Notes: a model not told the origin generated them from the sequence alone. A DNA stretch of 64,000 nucleotides from Emticicia sp051209875 (GCF_051209875.1 NZ_JBNTQY010000001.1:2418001-2482000), one strand, 5' to 3'. Positions 17,747-26,500 are shown, counted from the first letter of the stretch. Numbers and translations are program-made.

Positions 17747-17772
17747 GAAGGTACTTTTTTAAAACTACCTTC
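17747..17772 (+). terminator. Rho-independent terminator after the TlpA-like gene
   Basis: GAAGGTA (17747-17753) pairs with TACCTTC (17766-17772). Inside, T6/A4 runs extend the stem after one C-C mismatch. T-rich sequence follows. Confidence 0.7.
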
Positions 17773-17799
17773 TTATCTTTCTATTACTTTTTTTGAATA

Positions 17800-17826
17800 A
17801 ATACTATATATAATATATAGATTAAA
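17800..17826. promoter_or_regulatory. 27-bp dyad (site C) directly before the DUF4395 gene
   Basis: AATACTATATATA, a central A, then TATATAGATTAAA. It ends 10 bp before the ATG. The only -7-like sequence after it (TAGTTTTA, 17827-17834) is 2 bp from the ATG, so the transcript would be leaderless or start upstream of the dyad. Confidence 0.6.
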
Positions 17827-17836
17827 TAGTTTTATT

Positions 17837-18274
17837 ATGAGCTTTGAAATTGAATGTCCCGTTGATTTTAAGAAAGTCAATGAAAATAAGGTCAGACTGA
17901 CGGCATTTTGGGTTTTGTTAGTAGGCATTTTAATCTTCCTGACAAATTCTTGGATTGTTAGTGGATTTTTGTTGGTAGATTTTGCACTTCGTGCCTTTGA
18001 TTTCGGAAAATTCAGTTTTCTCAACTGGTTGAGTGATATAGCAATTATATCATTCAATTTTTCAACAAAATTGATTGATCAAGCTCCAAAGATTTTTGCT
18101 GTCAAAATTGGACTGGGCTTTACTGTTTCTATTTTAGCAACGATACTTGCAGATAATTTTACTCTTGCTTCTTACATCACTGCGGTACTCATTTTTTTTG
18201 CCTTTCTCGAATCTGTTTTAGGCATTTGTGCTGGCTGTTATGTTTATACTTTTTACAAAAGAATATTTAAATAA
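17837..18274 (+). CDS. DUF4395 family membrane protein
   Basis: Four predicted membrane helices with the DUF4395 marks: an N-terminal Cys-Pro (IECPVDF, Cys7), a conserved Asn and Arg before the first helix (NENKVRLTAFW), LRAFDFGKFS in the loop, and a C-terminal CAGC pair (Cys131/Cys134). The Cys positions could be redox active across the membrane. Family function is not established. DUF4395 genes often neighbour thioredoxin-like or sulfurtransferase genes, and here a TlpA-like gene lies directly upstream. Only one Met is available as start. Confidence 0.8.
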   Translation: MSFEIECPVDFKKVNENKVRLTAFWVLLVGILIFLTNSWIVSGFLLVDFALRAFDFGKFSFLNWLSDIAIISFNFSTKLIDQAPKIFAVKIGLGFTVSILATILADNFTLASYITAVLIFFAFLESVLGICAGCYVYTFYKRIFK

Positions 18275-18350
18275 AACACTTATTATAAGTTACTTAACTT
18301 TCAGAAAAGGTTTTCACAATTTTGATTATTAATTAAAAATTTATAGTATC

Positions 18351-19181
18351 ATGAAATTTACAGACAGCTTAATTTATTACGAGATATTAGTTCTCTTGAT
18401 TGTTTTTAGTATCGTTGAATTTATTACAGGTGTATTTAAAAGTACTAAATGGACAAAAAATGAATGGCATATCACAGTAGCGGGTTTGCTCTTGTCAAGT
18501 GTGATCACTCGCCCAGTTAGTTTTATCTTTTCAACTTATGTGCTTCAGTTTTTTTTCTTAAAATATGCTAATTATTTTGCAAGTACGCCTTTCTGGATTG
18601 GTTTAATTGTGGTCACTTTACTCGAAGATTTTACACAATATTGGTGGCATAGAGCCGCTCATACCTACGAATGGTTATGGAAAGGGCATCGAGTGCATCA
18701 TTCAGCTCCCGAAATGAGTGTGTTTCTATCAGGCAGAAACTCATGGGTTTATTTGTTGATATTTCCTTCAAGAATCGTTTCTGCTACTTTGATATTCTTA
18801 GGTTTTGGACAGGCTTTTTTGCTTGGTTATTTCCTCAAAATTTTGATTGGCATTGCAGCTCATTCTCCTTTTGCTTGGGACAAGCCATTATATAAAATCA
18901 AATGGTTGCATCCAATTATGTGGGTTATTGAAAGGGTAATTTCGACCCCAGCTACGCATCATGCCCACCATGCAGCCCATGATAAAGATGGAATAGGAGT
19001 TATTAATGGCAACTATGGAAATATGTTTTTTATTTGGGATGTACTTTTTGGAACAGCTCATATCACACGACAATTTCCTGAAGAATATGGCTTAGAAGAT
19101 TATTACGAGGAGCCATGGTATGTGCAGTTGGGTTATCCAATTTTTAAATCAAAAGACCAAAGAAGTGAAATGTCGAGATAA
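18351..19181 (+). CDS. Sterol desaturase/fatty acid hydroxylase family membrane di-iron protein
   Basis: Integral membrane non-heme di-iron oxygenase of the fatty-acid-hydroxylase superfamily. The His boxes are complete: HRAAH (100-104), HRVHH (113-117) and HHAHHAAH (203-210). Several hydrophobic segments precede the boxes. The physiological substrate is likely a membrane lipid, but sequence does not reveal it. It lies between DUF4395 and TauE. Its own upstream region shows no copy of the palindrome, so it may be read through from the DUF4395 promoter. Confidence 0.85.
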   Translation: MKFTDSLIYYEILVLLIVFSIVEFITGVFKSTKWTKNEWHITVAGLLLSSVITRPVSFIFSTYVLQFFFLKYANYFASTPFWIGLIVVTLLEDFTQYWWHRAAHTYEWLWKGHRVHHSAPEMSVFLSGRNSWVYLLIFPSRIVSATLIFLGFGQAFLLGYFLKILIGIAAHSPFAWDKPLYKIKWLHPIMWVIERVISTPATHHAHHAAHDKDGIGVINGNYGNMFFIWDVLFGTAHITRQFPEEYGLEDYYEEPWYVQLGYPIFKSKDQRSEMSR

Positions 19182-19201
19182 TTATGATTTTTTTTAACAA
19201 A

Positions 19202-19228
19202 ATAAATCTACTAAAATTATAGACTTTA
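19202..19228. promoter_or_regulatory. 27-bp dyad (site D) before the TauE/SafE gene
   Basis: The left arm ATAAATCTACTAA differs from site B by one base. Central A, then the right arm ATTATAGACTTTA keeps ATAGACT. It ends 13 bp before a TACCTTTG box. Confidence 0.65.
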
Positions 19229-19241
19229 TAGGTTTTTGTTA

Positions 19242-19249
19242 TACCTTTG
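19242..19249 (+). promoter_or_regulatory. -7 promoter box for the TauE/SafE gene
   Basis: TACCTTTG is an exact TAnnTTTG match, 38 bp before the ATG at 19288. Confidence 0.6.
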
Positions 19250-19287
19250 CAAATCAATAATTTTAAAGACATTCTTAGCATTTAATA

Positions 19288-20181
19288 ATGGAAGCCAAAA
19301 GTATTTCTATAAAACCACAATCACCAAAAATACTTTGGTATGCAATACCTGTATTATTGTTGATTTTGACAGCAATTTACTTAATCCTCAATAGCAAAAC
19401 AGCATTTTCGCTTGATTCTGCATTGGCGGCGGTAAACAATGACTTTTTCTTTTATACATTAGTTGGTTTGGCTGCTCAGTTAGTTGATGGGACATTGGGG
19501 ATGGCTTATGGAATTACTTCAACTTCGTCTTTATTAGCTTTAGGTGTTCCTCCAGCGGTGAGTAGTGCAAGTGTACACGTAGCTGAAATGTTTACGACTG
19601 GAGCGTCGGCTATTTCACATTACCGTTTTGGGAATATCAATAAAAAGTTATTGAAAAGTTTGGTAATTCCTGGAGTTTTAGGTGCAGTTGCAGGGGCTTA
19701 CTTATTATCCGATTTCATCAATGGAGATTTCATCAAACCTTATATTTCTGGGTATATGATAATCTTGGGGATTGTGATTATTCGTAAAGCTTTACAAAAA
19801 AACATTGTAAAGAAAAAAACAAAAAACATCAATATTTTGGCTGCTTTTGGTGGTTTTATTGACTCGATTGGTGGAGGAGGCTGGGGGCCAGTTGTTACTT
19901 CAACACTTTTAGGCCAAGGGCGTGACCCACGTTATACGATTGGCTCGGTCAATGCTTCGGAATTTGCCGTTTCTTTTGCCAGTGGAATTACATTCATAAT
20001 CTTTCAAGGCATTAGCAACTGGCAAGTGGTGGCTGGCTTAATCATCGGTGGTGTGATAGCTTCTCCATTTGGAGCATTTTTAGTAAACAAAGTCAGACGT
20101 CGCCCACTCATGATTTTAGTAGGTGTTGTGGTAATTTTGTTGAGCCTTCGAACCATTTTAAAAGGTTTTCATCTGATATAA
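19288..20181 (+). CDS. TauE/SafE-family sulfite/sulfonate exporter
   Basis: Inner-membrane permease of the TauE/SafE family. Two repeated halves are visible: AAQLVDGTLGMAYGITSTS near 61-79 and AAFGGFIDSIGGGGWGPVV near 189-207, both with the family G-rich and Asp-containing re-entrant motif. About eight helices, 297 aa. Family members export sulfite, sulfoacetate or related sulfur compounds. It is monocistronic between dyad site D with its promoter and a strong terminator. It complements the SoxC sulfite oxidase and YeiH as another sulfur-oxyanion outlet. Confidence 0.88.
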   Translation: MEAKSISIKPQSPKILWYAIPVLLLILTAIYLILNSKTAFSLDSALAAVNNDFFFYTLVGLAAQLVDGTLGMAYGITSTSSLLALGVPPAVSSASVHVAEMFTTGASAISHYRFGNINKKLLKSLVIPGVLGAVAGAYLLSDFINGDFIKPYISGYMIILGIVIIRKALQKNIVKKKTKNINILAAFGGFIDSIGGGGWGPVVTSTLLGQGRDPRYTIGSVNASEFAVSFASGITFIIFQGISNWQVVAGLIIGGVIASPFGAFLVNKVRRRPLMILVGVVVILLSLRTILKGFHLI

Positions 20182-20207
20182 TTCTTGTAACCCAATAGTA
20201 ATATCTT

Positions 20208-20248
20208 AAAAAGTAGCTTGAATAAACATTTTATTCGAGCTACTTTTT
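20208..20248 (+). terminator. Strong rho-independent terminator after tauE
   Basis: An 18-bp arm at 20208-20225 (AAAAAGTAGCTTGAATAA) pairs with 20231-20248 across a 5-base loop with one mismatch. The U-run is built into the stem end. Confidence 0.85.
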
Positions 20249-20252
20249 TATT

Positions 20253-20260
20253 TAGTTTTG
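20253..20260 (+). promoter_or_regulatory. -7 promoter box for the ChrB/AraC fusion gene
   Basis: TAGTTTTG matches TAnnTTTG, 20 bp before the ATG at 20281. Only an isolated half of the regional palindrome (AATATAGAA) is nearby. Confidence 0.5.
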
Positions 20261-20280
20261 TTTGAATAAAATATAGAAAA

Positions 20281-21120
20281 ATGAAGTGGATAACTCGAGA
20301 AAGACCCAAAATAGATAGAATTGCTTGTCCTTGGTTGATTAAGAAATTTATCGATCATACAGCGGAATTTATTTATGTGCCTTTTGATGAAGTTATTGAA
20401 AAAGCGATGGAACTAGATGCGATTCCATTCGATATTCCAAAGGTGGAATTGACACATTTTGAAGGAGAATGTACTTTTGATTGTATAATAAAAAAATATC
20501 AATTAAATGACCCAGCTCTTGAGATTATGGCAAAAATTGTTCGTGGGGCAGATACTGACCAGCATGACCTTGCTCCAGAAGCAGCAGGTTTATGGGCAAT
20601 TTCGGCTGGACTATCACATAATATTTTAGATGATTATGAATTACTTGACAAAGGGATGCTCATTTATGAGGCTCTTTATAGTTGGGCAAAAAACTTGCAA
20701 TATCAAAAACATCTACAAAGTCCTTTTGAACATTTATTAATAGAAGTTTTTCAAAAAGTTTTGAAGCCAAATGTTAATAAAAAGACACCTGAATGGGTTT
20801 CTGATTTAAAAGAAATCATACAAGACCAAATTGATACCAATCTTACATTGAATCTTACTGAAATTTCTAATGAACTGAATGTCAATCCTTCATATTTATC
20901 AAGAGAGTTTTCAAAATATTTTGAAGATTTATCATTTGGAGAATACATCCGCAAGCTTCGAGTCGAAAAGGCAATTCAATTACTACATCAATCAAACTAT
21001 TCTCTTACGGAGATTGCCTTTTTAACAGGTTTTTCGGACCAAAGCCATTTCACAAGAATATTCAAAAAACATACTGGAAAAAGTCCATCGGAATTTAAGA
21101 AAACTATTCCTAAAAAGTAA
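20281..21120 (+). CDS. ChrB-type sensor domain fused to an AraC-family DNA-binding domain
   Basis: A one-component regulator with unusual architecture. Residues 1-135 match the chromate-resistance ChrB C-terminal domain (WITRERPKIDRIACPWLIKKFID at the start, FDIPKVELTHFEGECTFD, IVRGADTDQHDLAPEAAGLWAI). Residues about 172-278 are a two-HTH AraC domain with NLTEISNELNVNPSYLSREFSKYF and SLTEIAFLTGFSDQSHFTRIFKKHTG. Classical ChrB instead carries an N-terminal winged helix. It lies upstream of chrA and probably controls chrA-sod in response to an oxyanion such as chromate, sulfate or sulfite (inference). Confidence 0.85.
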   Translation: MKWITRERPKIDRIACPWLIKKFIDHTAEFIYVPFDEVIEKAMELDAIPFDIPKVELTHFEGECTFDCIIKKYQLNDPALEIMAKIVRGADTDQHDLAPEAAGLWAISAGLSHNILDDYELLDKGMLIYEALYSWAKNLQYQKHLQSPFEHLLIEVFQKVLKPNVNKKTPEWVSDLKEIIQDQIDTNLTLNLTEISNELNVNPSYLSREFSKYFEDLSFGEYIRKLRVEKAIQLLHQSNYSLTEIAFLTGFSDQSHFTRIFKKHTGKSPSEFKKTIPKK

Positions 21121-21171
21121 AATTTATTCTAAACAGTCAAATACATTCTATTTTCTAAGCGTAAGCAGTTA

Positions 21172-21179
21172 TAATTTTG
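21172..21179 (+). promoter_or_regulatory. -7 promoter box for chrA-sod
   Basis: TAATTTTG matches TAnnTTTG, 31 bp before the chrA ATG. Confidence 0.55.
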
Positions 21180-21210
21180 TTTTTATTTAAAAACAAAAAA
21201 CTTTGATTAA

Positions 21211-22383
21211 ATGAATCAACCATTATACAGTTTGTGGCAGTTGACACTTTATTTTTTAAAACTTGGTACGATTGGCTTTGGAGGCCCAGTTGCATTGGTA
21301 AGTTATATGCACCGAGATTTGGTTGAAAATCGGCAATGGATTTCGGAAGAGGAATACAAAGAGGGATTAGCATTGGCACAGTTGGCTCCAGGCCCATTAG
21401 CCGCACAATTATCCATTTATTTGGGCTATGTACATTATGGCTTAATTGGAGCCACACTCATAGGATTTGCTTTTGTGATACCTTCTTTTATTATGGTTGT
21501 CTTGCTTGGAATGGCATATAAACTTTATGGTGGCTTACCTTGGATGCAGGCTATATTTTACGGTATTAGTGCCTCTGTTATTGGAATAATTGCTGTTAGT
21601 TCTTATAAATTAACGATTAAATCAATTAGTAAATTTGAGCTTGAGGCCATTAAAAAGCATTGGATGCTTTGGATATTTTTTATTGTAATGGCCATATTTA
21701 CTGCCATTACTCAACGAGAAGAAATTATATTATTTATCATACTTGGATTTGCCTATATGACAGTGAAAGCTCCGCCAAAATGGTTAAAGAGTCAAAAGGT
21801 TACTTCCTTATTATTGATTTCAAATATTGGTTTTTGGGAGTTTGAATGGAGTAAATTGAGTGAAATAGCTTGGTTTTTTACAAAAGCAGGAGCATTTGTT
21901 TTTGGCAGTGGTTTGGCAATTGTGCCATTTTTACACGCAGGAGTGGTGCAAGAATATGGATGGCTAACTGAAAATCAGTTTGTTGATGCAGTAGCAGTAG
22001 CCATGATTACGCCAGGCCCTGTTGTAATTACTGTGGCTTTTATTGGATATTTGGTTGCAGGATTTTGGGGGGCAGTTGTTGCGGCAATAGCAACATTCTT
22101 GCCTTGTTATCTATTTACAGTAATACCTGCTCCGTATTTCAAGAAAATATCAAAAAATGTAAGTATAAAAGCATTTGTTGAAGGTATCACGGCGGCCGTG
22201 GTTGGGGCATTAGTTGGTGCTGTGATTGTTATTGCAACAAGAAGTATTGTTGATATTCCAACATTATTAATTGCTATTACAACAGGTTTATCGTTAATTT
22301 ATATAAAAAAATTGCAAGAGCCACAATTAATTGTGATGGCTGGCATTTTAGGAATCATTCTTAAAAACTATTTATTATCATGA
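21211..22383 (+). CDS. chrA: ChrA-family chromate/oxyanion transporter
   Basis: Inner-membrane CHR-family transporter of the long two-domain type (390 aa). The N-terminal half carries FGGPVALVSYMHRDLVE with LAQLAPGPLAAQLSIYLG. The C-terminal half carries FGSGLAIVPFLHAGVV with AVAMITPGPVVITVAFIGY. Family members expel chromate and are structurally linked to sulfate transport. The sequence cannot decide whether chromate or a sulfur oxyanion is the physiological cargo, but the surrounding SoxC, YeiH and TauE genes favour a wider oxyanion role. It overlaps sod by 4 bp. Confidence 0.9.
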   Translation: MNQPLYSLWQLTLYFLKLGTIGFGGPVALVSYMHRDLVENRQWISEEEYKEGLALAQLAPGPLAAQLSIYLGYVHYGLIGATLIGFAFVIPSFIMVVLLGMAYKLYGGLPWMQAIFYGISASVIGIIAVSSYKLTIKSISKFELEAIKKHWMLWIFFIVMAIFTAITQREEIILFIILGFAYMTVKAPPKWLKSQKVTSLLLISNIGFWEFEWSKLSEIAWFFTKAGAFVFGSGLAIVPFLHAGVVQEYGWLTENQFVDAVAVAMITPGPVVITVAFIGYLVAGFWGAVVAAIATFLPCYLFTVIPAPYFKKISKNVSIKAFVEGITAAVVGALVGAVIVIATRSIVDIPTLLIAITTGLSLIYIKKLQEPQLIVMAGILGIILKNYLLS

Positions 22384-23105
22384 CAAGAAACCAATTTCTC
22401 TGCAGTACAGCCATTCTTACAGGAGCAAGTCTTTTAAAAGGAAACGATGTTTTTAGTGCAACGCTTGACGAAGGCGGTTTAGATATTTTGACAGATGAAT
22501 CAGGCAAGTTTGTTTTGGGGGCTTTACCATATTCTGATACTTATTTGGAACCTTTTATGCCTGCTGATGTCCTAAAATTACATTATACAGCTCATCATGG
22601 AGGAGCAGTTAATACTGCGAATAAAGCAACTGATTTATTGAAAAAAGCTTTAGAATCTGGCAATTTTGAAGGAGTAGATTATTGGACAAAAAAATTATCG
22701 CTTCATCTTTCGAGTCATGTATTGCATACAATTTTTTGGACAAGTATAACCAAAAAAAAAACTGAGCCAAAAGGAGAGTTGTTGAAAAGAATAGAAAAGG
22801 ATTTTGGTTCATTTGATAAAATGAAAGTACAATTGGCTCATCATTCCAAAAATGTTGATGGTAATGGATGGGGGCTTTTGGGTTATCATCCTCAGAGTAA
22901 TCGTTTGATGATATTAGAGGTTGAAAATCATGAAAAATTAACAGTTTGGGGAATTGTCCCATTATTGGTTGTTGATGTTTGGGAACATGCTTATTATTTA
23001 AAATATAAAAATAAGCGAGCAGATTTTGTCGATGAACTCTTCAATTATATGAATTGGGATAATGCTGCTCAACGCCTTGAAATAGCTTTGAAAATTTCAA
23101 AATAG
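22380..23105 (+). CDS. Exported Fe/Mn-family superoxide dismutase
   Basis: SodFM-type superoxide dismutase with metal ligands H68 (LHYTAHH), H116 (HTIFW), D199 and H203 (DVWEHAYY). Residues 1-27 look like an export signal (NQFLCSTAILTGASLL), so it should protect the periplasm. The usual GGH-x-N-H segment reads SSHVLH. The position that normally holds the water-binding Gln in MnSOD appears as His (H184 in ENHEKL). Translationally coupled to chrA, consistent with superoxide formed while chromate or another oxyanion is reduced (inference). Confidence 0.88.
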   Translation: MTRNQFLCSTAILTGASLLKGNDVFSATLDEGGLDILTDESGKFVLGALPYSDTYLEPFMPADVLKLHYTAHHGGAVNTANKATDLLKKALESGNFEGVDYWTKKLSLHLSSHVLHTIFWTSITKKKTEPKGELLKRIEKDFGSFDKMKVQLAHHSKNVDGNGWGLLGYHPQSNRLMILEVENHEKLTVWGIVPLLVVDVWEHAYYLKYKNKRADFVDELFNYMNWDNAAQRLEIALKISK

Positions 23106-23134
23106 CACTTATAATTTCTTTTTTAATCTATCAT

Positions 23135-23174
23135 AACTCATGCTACAAATCCAATGTTATTTGTGGCATGAGTT
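23135..23174 (+). terminator. Rho-independent terminator after chrA-sod
   Basis: AACTCATGCTACAAAT (23135-23150) pairs with ATTTGTGGCATGAGTT (23159-23174), with one G-T wobble and an 8-base loop, followed directly by a T-run. Confidence 0.85.
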
Positions 23175-23550
23175 TTTTATATGTATATACTTCAATTTTT
23201 ACAATCTTTTTTGCTTCTGTAACTTGAAATATTTCAGATAAGATTCTTCTTCCTAAGACGACCTCACTTTCGTTTATTCAAGAATTTATAAAAAAATATT
23301 TTTTTATAAAAAAATTTAAAAAGGTAAGATGGTCTTGTTTTTGTTAAAAAAATACAGTTTTTGTTAAAAAATTGCAGTTTTCCTATAAAAAAATAGACTA
23401 TATCGTTTATTAAAGTATTTTAAAATAGCTGTACAGCACAGTACAGTACAGGATAGTTTCATATTTATAATAATTAATATTTGTATAATATCAAGGAATA
23501 ATATCCTTATACCTATATCTTTCAATTTTCAACCTAAAACATTTATTCAA
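23175..23550. other. 376-bp regulatory region upstream of the second susC
   Basis: No coding potential. It contains long A/T runs, a 20-bp-period direct repeat (TTGTTAAAAA at 23341 and again at 23361, each followed by a CAG core), a degenerate copy of the regional dyad at 23376-23402, a perfect 10-bp palindrome GCTGTACAGC at 23428-23437, and CAGTA/CAGTA/CAGGA in tandem at 23439-23453. A near-consensus -7 box (AATATTTG) lies at 23476-23483. This looks like a dense control region. Confidence 0.55.
23376..23402. promoter_or_regulatory. Degenerate copy of the 27-bp dyad (site F)
   Basis: The right arm AAAATAGACTATA keeps ATAGACTATA as in site B. The left arm AGTTTTCCTATAA keeps only CTAT. It is 148 bp from the start codon and no -7 box is in the usual place. 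Confidence 0.35.
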
Positions 23551-26500
23551 ATGAGACAAAGATTTACTTTGTACAGAACTAAGCTTAGGGCAAGTATTTG
23601 CTTGTTATCATTGGCATTATTCTGTACTTCATTTGCATTTGCCCAACAAGTCAAGGGCAAAGTGACAGGCCAAAATGGCGATGCTTTAATAGGAGTGAGT
23701 GTTTCAATCAAAGGAACAAATCGAGGAACCCAAACCGATGTAGAAGGTACTTACAAATTAGATGCTCCAAACAACGCAGTATTAGTTTTTAGTTTTGTTG
23801 GTTATGCAGTCAATGAAGTAGTATTCACAGGACAAAAAGAAATTAATGTATCCTTAACTCTTGACGAAAAGCTACTCAGTGAGATTGTGGTAGTGGGCTA
23901 TGGTAGTCAATTGAAAAAGAACGTTACTGGTGCCGTTCAGACGATTGGCTCAAAAGAAATCAAAGACATTCCAGTATCTCAAATTGGTCAAAAACTACAA
24001 GGCCAATTAGCTGGGGTTCAGATCAACCAGACAACTGGTAAACCTGGGCAAGGGATGAATATCAGAATTCGTGGCCAATTATCAGTTTCGGCTGGTAGTG
24101 ATCCACTTTATGTAATTGATGGCTTTCCTATTACCGGAAGTATTGGAGCAATGAATCCAGATGAAATTGAAGATATTTCAATTTTGAAAGATGCAGCTTC
24201 AACTTCACTTTATGGTTCAAGAGCAGCCAATGGTGTGGTTTTGATTACAACAAAAAAAGGTAAAACTGGTACAAATATTAGTTTTAACACTTTTGTAGGT
24301 ATTCAAGAAGTGCCAAAAAGAGGGCTAGTGAAAATGCTGACAGCAGAAGAATTTGCACAGTTTAAAAAAGAATATTATGAAGATGCAGGCCAACCAGTGC
24401 CAGCCGAATTTCAAAATCCTTCGCAATATGCAGGCAAAAACAATGATTGGTATGGTGCTTTATTAAGAAAAGCTCCTATGCAAAGTTATAACCTTACGCT
24501 CACTTCAAACAAAGAGAAATCAAGAACATCATTTGTTGGAGGGGTATTTAATCAACAAGGGGTTGTAATTAATAATGAATATAAAAGATATTCAATGCGT
24601 ATGAATTCAGAATATGATATTTCTGATAAAGTGAAAGTAGGTTTTAATATTGCTCCACAATATGTGTTTGACAACACTCCAAGAACAGATGGTGATAGAG
24701 GAACAGGTATTTTATTTAATGCCTTACATACTTGGCCAGTAATGCCTATTTATGAAGCAGATGGTAAGACTTTGACATTGTTTAATAGATTCCCAGCAAG
24801 CACAGGTAATATTTTTGCTTATCCTAACTGGGTTAGAGCTGCCAATGAATTGGTTAATGAAACAACAACGCTTAACTTGATTTCAAATGCGTATATTCAA
24901 TATCAACCAATCAAAGGTTTGACATTGAAATCTACATTTAATGTTGAGATGTTCCGTTCGAAGTTTTTCTTCTTTAACCCTTCAACAGCAACAAGTGCAA
25001 TCAACGTGGCGATTCCAACAACAGCAGTTTCAATTCGTCAGAATTTTGAAAACTTAACTTGGTTGAACGAAAACTTGGCTACTTATGCAAAAAGTTTTAA
25101 AGACCATAATTTTGAAATTTTAGGTGGACTTACCCAACAAAGATTCCGTCAAGAATCTACTCGTATTCAAGCTGATACGTATGCTGATGACCGCCTCCCA
25201 ACGGTTCAAGGAGCAATTAACGTCAATCGTGGTGGTACTTCAACAGGTGTTCAAGAGTGGGCATTGACCTCATTACTTTCGAGATTGACTTATAATTATA
25301 GAGGTAAATACTTATTTACTGCTTCAGTTCGTCGTGATGGTTCATCTCGTTTTGGAGCGAATAATCGTTGGGGTACATTTCCTTCGGTATCAGCAGGTTG
25401 GGTTATTTCAGATGAGAATTTCTTAAAATCAATACCAAAAATATCATTTGCAAAATTAAGAACAAGTTATGGTATTGTTGGAAATAATAATATTGGTAAT
25501 TATACTCCTTATGCCTTAGTTAATAATACAGTTAATGCTGTTTTTGGTAATACTGTTGCTCCAGGGGCAGTTGTGACAACATTGGCAAATAGCAATTTAG
25601 GTTGGGAAACAACTAAGCAATTTGATCTTGGCTTAGACTTGGGATTATTCAATGATCGAATCACATTTGTGTATGACTATTATAACAAACGTACTACAAA
25701 CCTTCTTTATAGTGTACAAATTGCACAAGAAGCTGGCTTTAGCAATTTTAATGATAACATTGGTGAAATTAAGTTTTGGGGACATGAGTTTTCATTGAAT
25801 ACTAAAAATACTACAGGAAAATTGAAATGGAGTACAAATGCAAACATTTCATTTAATCGCAATAAAGTAATTGCTTTAGCTGATGGTATCGACCGTGTTT
25901 ATGGAACATTCCATATTACAAAAGTAGGTTATCCTTTCGGACAATTCTATGGTCATATTGCTCAAGGTGTGTATAAAAATGCGGAAGATCTTAAAAACTC
26001 TCCTCAAGTACCTGGTCGTTCAGTAGTTGGAAGCATCAAATTAACTGACCAGAATGGTGATGGTATCATTACTAATGGTGGTGATTTTGATGATAGAGTT
26101 ATCATGGGTAATCCATTCCCTAAATTTACTTACGGTATTACTAACAACTTTACTTACGGTAATTTTGATGCTAGCATCGTAGGCTCTGGCTCACAAGGAA
26201 ATCAGTTATTGGTTCGTCATATCTACAGTACAGCCAATCTTGATGGTGTGTTTAATATGGTTGAAGGCGTTAAATATCGCTTCCGTTCGGTTGATAATCC
26301 TGGTAAAGGAATGTATGGTACAACAGTTGGTGGTGGTAACGTAACAGGTATTGAGCGTGACTGGATGAATAGTCGTTTTATTGCTGATGCTTCGTTCTTT
26401 ACAATCAAAAACGTAACAGTAGGTTATACAATACCAAAGAAAAATAAGATATTTAAGTCAGCACGTATTTACACTTCTGTTCAACAGTTGTATGTATTTA

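Noticed and set aside
20264..20280. Half-site (AATATAGAA) before the ChrB/AraC gene
   Set aside because: No matching left arm. Not counted as a regulon member.
23341..23380. Direct repeats that might suggest a CRISPR
   Set aside because: Only two imperfect 20-bp units without spacers, and no cas genes. More likely protein-binding sites.
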